From Guillardia theta CCMP2712 (Eukaryota > Cryptophyceae > Pyrenomonadales > Geminigeraceae), in NCBI RefSeq assembly GCF_000315625.1, contig NW_005434582.1, positions 152,768 to 216,767 of the forward strand: a stretch of 64,000 nucleotides of DNA. The letters are read 5' to 3'. The notes under the pieces were generated by a model. The model ran no database searches. It was not told the DNA's origin and worked only from the letters and a program-made list of their open reading frames with translations. Positions 10,682 to 23,100 of the stretch are shown one piece after another. Numbering within the stretch: position 1 is the first letter of the stretch; each line of letters begins with the position of its first letter. Both the position numbers and the translations under genes were made by a program.

Positions 10682-13502
10682 ATGCGTGTTGCAATGCTTG
10701 TCGCAACGTTGGCCACTTTCTTTGCAGAGAGCTCGTCTTTCTCCATCAGATTTTCCCAACCCTTCGCCTTCATAGGCACAACCCCGTTAACTCCAAGATG
10801 TAAAATTGTCAATCCAAAGGTATTTCTGGATAATCCTCTACTCATTTTCCTCCTGACTTTCGACAAAGTACTGCACGCTAGGACTGTCCATGGCGATGAT
10901 GGACAAAAGGCCAAACCATGGTGCTGACGACGAAAGCAATCGTGGCTTGCGCAAGAACAATGTAGGTTCATCCCCAGACGATGGTGCCCTTCCCGCTTCT
11001 ACTTCACAGCTGCAACTCAACTATTTGTTGATTAAGGTGATTTAGATATCAGTTGTTCATCAGAATTGTAAGTTGAATTCAGAAAATGCTGAACCAAGCT
11101 GTTCGAGAAGAAAGGTTCCATGATGCAAAGGCCCTAAAAAATCAACTTGACACCCTTCATAATCAAAATATGAAGGTTTCACCTTCGTTTTGTTTGCTTC
11201 CATGATCTCATTCTTGCTCAGGTATTGGAACACAAGGTTATGGACGAAGCTTCCAAGTTAAGGAATACTTTCAATGAAGAGCTTAGAAGAGATAAGCACA
11301 AAAGGCTGGAGAATGTAAGGCTTTAATTGCTAGGATTTGATATACGTTCTCACAATTGCTGCAGGAGTTGAGACTGCATGTTGCCTTGGAGGACTTTGAA
11401 AAAGCCAACGAAATTAAGATTGCGCTACAGCAGGAAGAAGAAAAGCGCAAAAACAGTAACACGCTCTCTTCAGCTATTTGGAAAAGACTCGACAATGTCT
11501 GGTTGGACTCTCAACTACATAACCGGATCGCACAAGCAAAAATCAAAGAACAAGAGGTTTTTTCTGATGACAAAAGGAGACTTGAGGTCGTATTTGCAAA
11601 TTAGTTACTCGATCTATCTGACTTGAAGCTATAGCATGAATTGCAGAAAGCTATCATTGCAGAAGAGTTTGAGAATGCAGCACAGATACTGGAAGAGTTG
11701 AAGAAAGAAACGCATACCCGAGAAGTTGAACGAATGTTCTTCGAGCTCAGACGAGGGATCGTACTGCACAATTCAGAGTTGGAACGACTTGCTCATGATC
11801 CGGTTTGCTGATGATTCTTATCAATCCGTCTCAATAAGTGTGTTTTCTGACAGGCAAAGCTTGTTGAGTATAAGATGAAGAATGCTGTAAATGCCGAAGA
11901 GTTTGAGAAGGCTGATGCATTGAAAAAAGAATTGGTCGGGCATGAAATCAAAAAAATGTATCATTCACTGTACACTCGAATCAAGGAGGAAATCAAAAAA
12001 GTAAGACGACCATCATTCGGTTTTGCTCAATCCTTGGATGATCAGTTGGAAGATTCAATCGCAGAGGAGGTGATAGAAATTTTAGTTCTGCTCTTTTGTT
12101 TCTTTGCTACAACTGCACCTCTGTTGTGGTTGGGCGAAAGTGTTCAGCTTGCTTTGGCATTAATGAAGTGATGGTTACCCGAATTCGATTGCCTTTTCAT
12201 AATCGCGCGGGAATCGCTGCAGTTACACTCAGTGTCTTGCAATTATTGGAGAGCTAATTTTGTTCACTGTGTTTTTGCAATTTAAGCCTTTTTGTTTATG
12301 AAATTTTTATTTCAAGACATGATTGCATATAGCAATAACTATTGTTTGTGCTTTTCTACAGGATTACGGCAAAGCCAAGGAAATTTTTGATCGCATGATC
12401 ACTGCGGACGAGAAGAAACGGTTGGAGGTCCAGATTGCTCGTGCTGCTGAGAGCAACAGGTTTACTCCTTGTTTTATGTTCGAGGTTCGTGGTGTTGACA
12501 TGATTTGCACTAGGTGGAAGTCAGTATCGGACCTAAGAGCGAGATTGGTGCGACTTTACGTAAACTCCATCAGCCGGCCAATTCTTACGACGCTCGGAGT
12601 GTCATTTCGTCCTCCGAGATTTCGTATCGGTGACACTGTCAAGCACAAGGGACTAGGATACAGGTGGTGACCTCTATTGATTATTTTCATATCAAAGGTT
12701 CACCTTGTGTTTTAGAGGTGTTGTGATAGGATGGGATGACAAGTGTCTTGCTACGGAGTACTGGATCAAACATTACAAGATAGACCAGCTTTCAAAAGGA
12801 AGGACTCAACGTTTTTATCATGTACGTACTTTGTATACATCTACAATTGTTCGTGAAAATGATTTATGTTGCAGATCCTTCCGGACACCCGTGATGTGTC
12901 GTTGATCCAACAGGTGTCATAGTTCTTCTGAATATGTTTGGCCTTAACGTTCTGCAAAGCACCACGAGCAATTATGGATTGCTGACTGCTGGTATGTATC
13001 ATATTTGTTGGGTTGGTTGCTTGACTATTATAACAGCCCTGCGTTCCTTTGTGGAGAAAGCGCTGATGATAGAAGTCCATTTATGCAAACAGGCATTTAT
13101 TTTCAAAAACAAAGCTTTTGCACTCATGATTCAAGGCAGGATACATCGCTGAAGAGTGCCTCGGGTTTCATGACTGCAAGGAGGAGGTTGGCTTACTGTC
13201 GTCTTTGTTGAATCCCTTCAGGTTTTCAGCTCGAAGGAGTTGATGAAAATTCGCTGATATCCTTGCAGATCCTTGAAGTCCACGTCTCCTATCAAGCATC
13301 CCTTGATACCTCATTACTTCTTTTCGTTCAGAAACGGAAGGTTTCGATCAAACTCAAGACTGAGGCAGCTTTTCTTCTATCATATGGTACAATTGTTTTT
13401 TATCATTGGGTTACTGAGAAGGAATGCGTTCAGCCTGAATGGCTTCAAGATGGAAGGCCCGATGACTCCGGGAAGAAGTATCATGGTTATGACATCAGCT
13501 AG
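10682..13502 (+). CDS. ClpF-like plastid Clp-protease adaptor (multiple UVR motifs + YccV-like domain)
   Basis: Exons: 10682-10819, 10869-11036, 11083-11175, 11222-11314, 11365-11586, 11635-11802, 11854-12000, 12046-12069, 12362-12459, 12514-12663, 12716-12821, 12875-12913, 13136-13164, 13269-13386, 13434-13502. All phases agree, giving 553 codons. It starts with a signal peptide (MRVAMLVATLATFF) and a Ser/Arg/Phe-rich transit-like stretch. The centre has five UVR-type helical hairpins, for example ALEDFEKANEIKIAL and NAEEFEKADALKKEL. The C-terminal part matches the YccV / hemimethylated-DNA-binding-like domain: PPRFRIGDTVKHKGLGYRG, VIGWDDKC, FYHILPDTRD, YIAEECLG. UVR plus YccV-like is the arrangement of plant ClpF, which selects substrates for the plastid ClpC/ClpP protease with ClpS1. 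The last three exons are the least certain. EXECUTER-type proteins also carry UVR motifs but lack this YccV end. Confidence 0.82.
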
Positions 13503-13607
13503 GGGATCACCGATTCCAGTATTTTCATGCTACCCAAATTGGACTTCAGCTGCTCTATCGGTGTGCAGTAAGGCTGCAATTACCTTCAATCTCCGAGGCT
13601 CGTGCAT

Positions 13608-13668
13608 GAAACATACGGTATTGTGAAACATACAGTCACGAAACATACGGTATTGTGAAACATACAGT
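13608..13668. repeat. Two-copy tandem repeat
   Basis: A unit of about 29 bp, GAAACATACGGTATTG plus TGAAACATACAGT, occurs twice separated by CAC. It lies just past the ClpF-like stop codon. Each unit itself contains two GAAACATAC words. Confidence 0.8.
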
Positions 13669-13769
13669 AGTACGGTAGTGCCTGGCAGTTTCTGCCAGAG
13701 TGTAATAATGCTTTGTATCAAAAGAGTCAGTACCAAAATCTTTATGCCTGAGAGAATAGCCTGTGTCTC

Positions 13770-13905
13770 GGATTCTCCGGCGGAGCGGACTCGGACTCTC
13801 GCCACTGCCGCGGCCAGGGCAGGCCCGCCGGCCGGCCGGGCCACAGTGTGACCGGCGGGCGCGGGCCCGCTGACCTGCCCGCCGACCTGCCCGCCGACTC
13901 GGGCG
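13770..13905. repeat. GC-rich block of CCGG/GGCC words
   Basis: Dense GCCGGCC, GCCCGCCG and GGGCCCG words between the ClpF-like and giant LRR genes. The composition is like the blocks at 27425, 48150, 51540, 56960 and 59560. Confidence 0.6.
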
Positions 13906-14156
13906 TCAAGCAGTGGGGGATGAGGGCCCCATTTTCGAGCTATGGAGTTTTTCCACCCATGGGCAGTTGGTGGCGGGAAGAACAAATCAAGAGGAGAGTG
14001 AGGAGAGGAGGAGTTAGTGGCGATGGTGGTGGGACAGCAGAGTAAGAGGATGATAGCGAAACTTGTCCTGTCTCGATTTCTTGCTCAGATGCTCCGCATC
14101 TTCAAGATGTGAAGGATCCCTGTGGAGAAAGACAGGTCAGTCACAGGACGGCCGAG

Positions 14157-17100
14157 ATGCCCGCAAGGAAGGAAAGCAGAAGCAGTCTTGGAGATAAAGA
14201 CGAGAAAGACGAGATCGTTGAAGAGGATGGAGATCCAGGGAACAATCCGACAGCCACTGCCATGTTGCATGCATACTCAACTGGGGAGTTGGACCTGACA
14301 AACCTGGGTTTAGAAGTGTTGCCAGAGGAGGTTCTAACACAGAAACATGAAGCAGAGGGCAGAGAAGTGCGTCTTGTCGAGTTGATCTCTTCCTTAAAGC
14401 TTTCAGGGAACAGGTTGTCGAACATCTCAGACGAGCTCTGCAGCTTCGTTGCCCTCGCTTCCCTTGCATTGGATTCCAACAACATAATTGGATCCCTCCC
14501 GCAAGTTGTATCCCAACTGACTAGCTTGACTCGTCTGAGCTTTCAAAGCAACGAGATTGATCAGTTTCCAGATATCAGCCGTTTGTGCCAGCTGAAAGAG
14601 ATCAAAGCGAATGATAATGCACTCAAATACCTCCCCGCCTCTATACGCTCACTGACGTCACTCGAAATGCTGGACATCAGCTTCAACCAAATCGTTGTGC
14701 TCCCTGACGAGATCTGCGATTGCAAGTTGCTCAAAGTCTTGCGAGCATCCGGCAATCTATTGAAGAACCTCCCAAAGAACATTGACTCATTGAAGTCCAT
14801 GGAAGACCTTCGCATCGACTCGAACCCACTTGTCAGGATCCCCGTTTCTCTAGCGTTGTGGCCGCTGAACTCAATCACATACGACATCTCGTACCTGCAG
14901 TAAGTCTTGTCACTGATGTTTGCATTGTTATCACTGATGTTCCCATTGCCTGTGACCATGGCATAATGTTCACGAAAACATTTTGAAACATTTCTTGCAG
15001 GTCACCTCCTCCTGCTATCACAACAAAGGGAAAAGACTTCACGTTCCATTATCTAAGATTACTTCGCAATGCTGAAACAAGAAGAAGGCTGGTAAGGACA
15101 GGAGGTACTCTGAATCTTCTGTGGATGACGCGGCCTATGTTTCTAGGACCTCGACGAGTACGAGCTCGACAGCATTCCCATTGAAGTTTGCGAGATCGAT
15201 TCTCTCCTCTCTCTCTCCTTGAAATCAAACAAGATCACTCTCGTCGCCCACTCACTCACTATGCTGTCAAGGCTTGAACAGGTTGCGGCACATTGTCGTT
15301 TCCTTTTCTTTCTTCCCTTTCTTCCCCTTCTCTTCCCCGTCCGTATTCATTATCCTGCTTTGTTTTTGTGTTTGCCTACTGGCGTATTCTTCAATTCTCC
15401 CTCCCTNNNNNNNNNNNNNNNNNNNNNNNNNNNNNNNNNNNNNNNNNNNNNNNNNNNNNNNNNNNNNNNNNNNNNNNNNNNNNNNNNNNNNNNNNNNNNN
15501 NNNNNNCCTCCCTCCCTCCCTCCCTCCCTCTCCCTGTTTATACTTGACTCATTGAACGCAGCTGAACCTGTCGTATAACAAGATTCAAGAACTACCTTTA
15601 TTCTTCACTTCCTTCCAGCGCTTACAGATCCTTGATATCCGTTACAACCTCATCCGATCGCTTCCTAGAAACCTGGGCAAGTGTGATGCTCTAGAGTCCA
15701 TCCTCTGGGAGGGGAACGACATCCTCTCTCCCCCTCCTCTCATCCTCAACAGGGGGCACATGGCGATCATGAAATATTTGCAGCAGCTGTGCGATGCAGA
15801 CGAGACAGGAAAGATCGCCCTCTCCAGCCTCGGGCTCGTGGCTCTTCCGGGTGAAGTCGTTGAGCTCACTATGGTGACTCAGGTGAACATTTCCAGCAAC
15901 TCACTCACAAGCCTGCGGCCGATCAACCTCATGACTCAGCTGACGTCTTTGAACGCCTCCAACAATCGCCTTTGTGACATCGAGGTAGAGCTCAACGATC
16001 TCGTCCTCCTTGTCAAGCTCGACCTGTCAAACAATCGCATCAGGGATGTCTCCGGCGCTATCCGCAAGATGGCTGGCCTGTCAAGTTTGGACCTCTCCGC
16101 GAACCCCCTGCAGCTCATCCCCCAAGGCCTCTGGACTCTGACCAACCTGACGCACCTCCAGGTTGAAGACTGTCACCTCAACTTTCCACCTCCCGAGATT
16201 CTCGTCCGCGGGGTAAAGCCCATCCTCGAATTCCAGCGCACGGTGGAGAGGGGTAGGTACACAAGAAGGATCGACCTTGCGGGGATGGGGATTCGTGAGC
16301 TCTCGCTACCCCAGGACGTGTGGGGGGATTTGGTGATGATCAACTGCGACAAGAACTACTTGTCCCACCTCCCTCTCCAGCTAAACGCTTCAACTGGGCT
16401 GACGGAGCTCCGGGTGGCAAACAATCAGCTGCTCGATCTCCCCTCGTACCTGGATTTCTTCGGTGCTCTTGTTCTGTTGGATGCTCGCGACAACGTCCTG
16501 CAGTCTCTCCCTTCTTCTCTCACCCTCCTGTCCTCCCTCACTCGTCTTAGGATCTCTAGGAACAAGATAGAGGAGCTTCCCGAGGCCCTTGGCTCCCTCG
16601 TCTCCCTCACCGAGCTGGACGCTGACGAGAACGCTCTCTCGAGGCTCCCGCAGTCTCTCTGTGAGCTGAACAAGCTTCGAACCATCCGCTTGAGCTGCAA
16701 CAGCCTGTCGGAGCTCCCGCTGGGGGTTGGCAGGCTTGTCAACCTCGAGACTTTGACTTTGAGCGACAACAAACTGACAAGGATTCCTCTTAGCTTCCGC
16801 AACCTCTCAAGTCTCACCCATCTCAACCTGGCCGATAACGAGGACCTCGACCTTCCCCCTCCTCCTGTGGTGGCCCAAGGGATCGAGAGGATCAAGCAGT
16901 TTCTTCGCGGGGTTCACTCAACCCTCCGCTCCCAGCATCTCGACCTCTCAGGATTTTCTCTCAGCTTCATCCCCTCCTTCGTGAAGGGCCTGACCGACCT
17001 CAAGTCCCTTGACATCTCTCGGAACTCCATCGAGTCCTTAGAGCCCATCGTCAGTATCGCAAGCCTCCTCACCTCGCTCGATGCTCGAGAAAACAGCTTG

Positions 17101-20100
17101 ACTGCCCTCCCTGTTGCCGTAGGAGGAAGTCCAAGTCTGAAGGAGCTCTTCCTCGACCCCCAGATAATGGAGCAAGCAGCGGCCGAGCTCAGCTTGTCGG
17201 CCTCGCGGCATGTGGGAAGATATCTCTCGCTCCTCATGGGGGGGATGAGGAGTGAGAGGTTGGACCTCTCCAACCTCGGCCTGACATCGCTTCCTGTCAC
17301 TTACTTCAGCTCGGATCTGTGGAGCTCCTTCCTTCACGTCCTCGAGCTCTCACTCGAGAACAACCTGCTGCGCGATGTGACAGTCGTCTCAGTGTTGACC
17401 AACCTCCAGGTCCTGAACCTGAATCGCAACCAGCTGGACTCCCTGCCTGCAGAATTCACCGGCTTGACGAACTTGACAAGCTTCTCGATCCAGTCCAATC
17501 ACTTCCTGCAAGCTCCAGCCTGCCTGCAATTATGGACGGGCCTTAAGGAGCTCGATCTCTCACACAACAAGATCACTGTTCTCCCCGTGCAGATCCTCCA
17601 GCCGCTCAAGGAACTCTCCCAAGTGGATGTCAGCTCGAATCAGCTGGTCGAGGTGCGGGGTCCGATCTGGATGCTCCCCAAGCTGAAGCAGCTGCTCGTC
17701 TCGGAGAACCCCATCGTCTCCCCTCCCATGACTTTCGTCTCGCGAGGGAAGCGAGCTGTCATGTCCTACTTTGCGTCCATCGAGTCTGCGCACAAGAACC
17801 GGAAGCTCGACCTGAGCTCGACGATGCTACAAGCCATCCCGAGTGAAGTGTTTTCAGTCAAGAGTTTGACGTCCCTCCATTTCGAGGACAACAGCCTGAC
17901 GGAGGTACCCAGCAGCATCTCAGTGCTTGTCAACCTCTCCGTCCTCTCTTTCAAGAACAATCAGATCGTAAAAGTCAGCGAGGCGATCTCTTCCTTGAAC
18001 AGCCTGCGGGAACTTGAGCTCTCTGACAACCAGATTGCAGAGCTACCGATCCTCTCAATGGTGTCCCTCACCAACTTGTCGTCTCTGGGACTCGCTGCAA
18101 ACAATCTAGACTCACCTCCCTTCGAGCTGTTTCTCTCTACCTCGCTCAAGAAGATCAAGCTCGCAGACAACCCGCAGCTCACTTCGCTCCCTCCTCACCT
18201 CCTCGAGGCCCAGGAGGGAGAGGCTCTTGTCGCCTTCCTGCGTTTGGAGGCCATGGCGCTGGTGACAGGCAAGATGATCCTTTCCTCACAGCAGCTTTCT
18301 TCTTTCCCAAGAGAAGCTTTCAGGGTTCCCATCCTCACTGAGCTCAACTTGTCCTCCAACAAGATCGCGAGGATTCCTGAGTCCATGGAGCAGCTTTCGT
18401 TGCTGTCAAAGCTGCTGCTGGAGAACAACTTCCTTGACGAGTTAGATCCGTCTCTGGGGTTGTGCGTTACCTTGAATGAGATTCGGATGGCAGGGAACGA
18501 GCTGACAACTTTGCCAGACCTCGCAAGGTTGTCAAACCTGACGTTCTTTGATCTATCGAGAAATCACTTCTCGTCTCTCCCTGCCACTCTGCAGTATTGT
18601 ACAGTTCTCTCCCACCTCAACATGTCACACAACTTGCTCGAGACCCTGCCTGAGTGGATATGCAACATGTCCAGCCTCAAGTATCTTTACGTCACTCACA
18701 ATCGCCTCACAACCATTCCCATCCAGATGGCAGAGCTCAAGCGTCTCAAGGACTTTGACTTCTCTGACAACGATATCGACTTCCCTCCTGCCTTCATTGT
18801 TGAGAGCAGCTGGGAGACGGTCAAATTGTTTCTCGGCAAGCTGCAAGGGGCTCCTTCTTCCAAGCAGGTTGACCTCTCTGGGCTGAAGATGCAATCTTTC
18901 TCTTGTCACACCTACATCGCGTCGTTCGGCCTGACCCACCTCAACTTGTCGGATACGGGTTTGCGCCATCTCAGAGAAGACGTCTCCCGCCTCCTCCATC
19001 TTCGGCTGTTCGACCTCCGCAACAATCTCATGACAAGCCTGCCGGGAAGCCTCGGAGCTCTCAAGCAGCTGGACACTCTCTTGGTCGACAACAACAAGCT
19101 TACTGAGCTGACAGCTGCAATCTCAGACTGTTCATCCCTTACCTTCCTCTCGCTCAGCAAGAACAATCTTACCTCTCTCCCCCCTCCACTTGGAATCCTC
19201 ACTTCCTTGAAGACCCTTCAAGTGATGGACAATCAGCTTGTCTCCCCCCCGGACTTCTACGTCCGCAGGAGGACTCTCCCTTGGACCCTCGCCTACCTCC
19301 GCGCGCTTGACGCTGCTCATGACCAGGGTCATCTCCAGCTCAACGGGATGAGCCTGTCGGAGATCCCGAGCGACTGCCTGCAGAAGACGTCGGTAGTGAA
19401 GTTGAGCCTGAACAACAACGACATCCGAGACATTGCCAAGTCCGTCAGCTCCCTGCAGGCTCTGCAGGTGCTTGCCCTGGCCAACAACAAGCTGACGCAG
19501 CTGCCGGACAGTGTCTGCGGGCTGACAACACTGCAATCCCTCATCATCGATGACAACATGTTGAAGGACTTGAACACCAACATCGTCCAGCTAGGGTCTC
19601 TCATCAACCTCTCCTTCGCTCACAACATGATCTTGATGCTTCCCCAGGAGCTGTCAGCGCTCAGTCGGATCAAGAAACTCTGCGCTGACGGCAATCAGAT
19701 GGGAGAATTCCCTTCAGTCACGATGCAGATGACCACTCTCCAGGTCCTCTCGCTCAGGAAGTGCGGACTAGTCGATGTCCCGCCCAACATCACAAAGCTG
19801 GCAAACCTGCTAGAGTTCAACGTGGCTGACAACCTTCTCGACTCCCTACCGTCCCTCTCGGCTCTGTCTCAGCTGCAGATCCTGCGCCTATCAAACAACA
19901 GATTCCAAGAGCTCCCCAGCACGATCCCATTGCTCACACAGATGAAGGAGCTGTCCATTACCGGCAACATGATCCAATCTCTGCCTCCTGAGTTCGCGTC
20001 GCTGTCAAAGTTGGACACCCTCCATCTTGACGGCCAGAACTTCGACTCGATCCCCAAGGAAATCGTCAGGCAGGGAGGGCGAAGGGTTCTTGACTATATG

Positions 20101-23100
20101 AGGAGGCTGAACAATGCTGAGATGACGAGATCGATTGATCTGACCAATATGAACCTTGCAAAGGTCCCAACCTCCGTGTTTCTCATCCCCTCGCTGCAGC
20201 ATCTTGTCTTGAGCAGCAATCCTGTTAGTATCCTTCCGCCGAGCATCTCTCTTCTCTCTTCTCTCCGAACTCTCTCGGTCAAGGACACGCAAGTGAGAAG
20301 CTTGCCCTTGGAGATGAGTCACTTGCTCGAGCTCAACGCTCTAGAGCTCGACGAGGAAAAGATGGTGTTTCCCCCAGCTGATGTCTGCGGCAAGGGGACA
20401 AGAGAAGTGTTGCTATACCTCAGGAAGGTTGCGAATGCTGCCCAGCTAGGCAAACTTGACCTGAGCAACTGTGGGATGCGCGATATTCCTCTCCAGATCG
20501 CCTATCTCTCAGGTATCACCGCGCTGGATCTGTCAAAGAACAGGATCACCAGGATCCCAGCTGAAATGGCTCTACTGGTCGAGCTGGAGACCCTGGACCT
20601 GCAGGGCAACCCGTTGCGCCCTCACCTGCAGGACATCGTGAACCGGGGGGTCGACGCGCTCAAGAGGTATCTCAAGTGCCTACACCATGCCCTCCAGACA
20701 GGGAAGGTAGACATTGTAGGGCAGTCCCTGCGGTTCTATCCCGATGATATCCAGCTGGAATGGAACGTCAACTTCCTCCGGCTTGACGACAACCAACTGC
20801 AGCACCTGCCGAGCAAGCTGGGAACGCTGGTGAACTTGACGTGCTTGTCACTCTGCAGCAACAAACTTGCCGAGCTGCCAGACAGCACCAGCAAACTCAT
20901 CAATCTCCAGACAGTCCTGCTGGACTTGAATGGCTTCTCTCGACCTCCTGCTTGTCTGTTCAAGCTAATGAGGCTGAAATGTCTGTCGATTACCAACAAT
21001 CAGCTTGAGGGAATTGACGACGAGGTAGGCAATCTCAAGAATCTCGAGAAGCTGAATGTTCAGATGAACTCTTCTCTCACGCACCTCCCTCTTTCTCTTG
21101 GCAGACTCAGCAAGCTGGAGGAGATACTGTTTGATGAGTCGACTGTAAACCTGCCGGATGCTCATTTCCACGGGGAGAAATTCTTTTGGTACCTCAAGAA
21201 GCTCGACGAGTCGACCAGGACACACACTTTGGACCTGAGTAACCTCAAGTTGAGCACAATGCCAGCTGAAGTTCTCCTCCTCTCCTCCCTCACTGTGCTC
21301 TCCCTGGCGAGGAACAAGATCGAGCATCTCCCTGAAGAGCTCGGCCACCGGCTGTCACAGCTTCGTATGCTCGACCTGGAGTCCAACAAGCTGAAGAAGC
21401 TCCCGGACAGCATCGGGTACGCAAGGCACCTCACCTGTCTCTGCGCGTTGGGCAACGACATCCAGCTCATCCCCAGCAGCCTCGGAGTGGTGCACGATCA
21501 TGGGATGCTCCTCGAGCTGGACCCGGACAAGCTCATCTCGCCTCCAGCTGAGATTTTCGGCAAAGGAATGACTTTTACCCTGTCGTACCTCTTGATCCTC
21601 GAGAGGGCTCGAGAGTCCAGACAGCTCTCGCTCAACAAGTGGAGTTTGTTCTCCTTGCCCTCAGAGATCTGCTGGATACCCTCCCTCACAGACCTCACAG
21701 TCGACTTCAACCTTCTCAAGAGGATCCCAGCAGAGATTGAGCTGCTGACGAACTTGACGAGCTTGTCAGCCCAGCACAACGAGCTTGAGGCGCTTCCTCC
21801 TGAACTCTCCGCCATATCCACATTGAGATCGCTCATGGTGGAGGAGAATCCGTTCTCACTCAACTTCCCAACGAAGGCTCAGCGATCGAAAGATATCGAT
21901 TCCATTCTTGGCTTTCTGAGGTGAATCACTGTAATGCTTCCTCTTGTTCTGACACGTCCCGCTCTCTTCGTTTCCTTCCTGTGCACTCTTCCTACATTGT
22001 CTTGTCCCCATTGCTCTCTTTTTCTCTTCTTTCTCTTCTTGCATCCTCTCCTTCTGTTCACTTGCAAACCAGGGAGGTCTACATGGCAAAGAGGCAGTCG
22101 TCCATACTCGACATTGGCAAGCTAGGAATTGACGAGCTTCACCTAGAGGGAAGTACTCTCAGCTCCCTCCGCAACCTCCGTCTCGATGGCTCCCCGCGCG
22201 TCAACCTGGAGAATTTTCTTTTGACAGGGTCCAAAGTCCAGCTCGAGTGCCTGCAGGAGATCAGCATGAGGGAGAGCAGCATCTCCGAACTCCCGCCGTT
22301 CTTGACATGTCTGTACAACTTGAAGATCCTGTGCCTGGACAGGAACCGCTTCTCGTCCATTCCCACTCCTCTCTGCGTGCAGTTTCCGATGCTCGAAGAG
22401 CTGCACATGCCCTACAATCAGATCACTTCCATCTCCGAGGAAGTATCCCTGCTGACTGCGCTCAGGATTCTCAACCTGGGCAACAACCTTCTGACATCCC
22501 TTTCTGAAGTCATTGGAGAGTGCGTCACTGCACTGCATGTGATCTCTGTTGTGCGTTCATGCTCTTGCGTAATGACGAGTCTTCCTGCAGGACCTCCATG
22601 TCGGTCACAACCAGATCTCCTTCCTACCCGCCAACCTCACCAGGATCGCTGGGTCCCTCAAGCTCCTCGACCTTGAGAGCAACCTGTTCACCTCCCTCCC
22701 TTCCGTCGTGCTCTCTCTGACGAGGCTAGAGGAGTTGCGATTGGCTGGAAACGACCTGTCCCAGCTCCCGCTCGAGCTGGGAAGGCTGGTGTATCTCAAA
22801 TCCTTGACTGTGCCCATGACAGACCTTGGAAGCGTCCCCAAGGACGTTGTAGAGGCAGGAGGAGCTGCAGTGGTGCGGTACATCTGCGGGGTGACGGATT
22901 GTGAGAGCACAGGCTTCCTTGACTACTCCTCGCTCAACCTCCGCTCGATTCCCAGCTCTCTCCGCCTCCTCCTGACCTCCCTCACCACCCTCAAGCTGGA
23001 CAACAACCCGGTCAAACGGCTTCCCTCCTGGCTGGGAGAAATGCAGAGGCTGCGGCGGATCTCACTATGTCAGACTCCTCTAGTCCGTCTGCCTGCAACT

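Noticed and set aside
14109..14156. In-frame extension of the LRR gene to a GTG at 14109
   Set aside because: No ATG. A nearby GTCAGT looks like a splice donor. The first ATG at 14157 is preferred.
16425..21863. Many minus-strand open frames of 100-150 codons opposite the giant LRR exon
   Set aside because: They are shadows of the LRR codon pattern on the other strand. None has its own domain signal.
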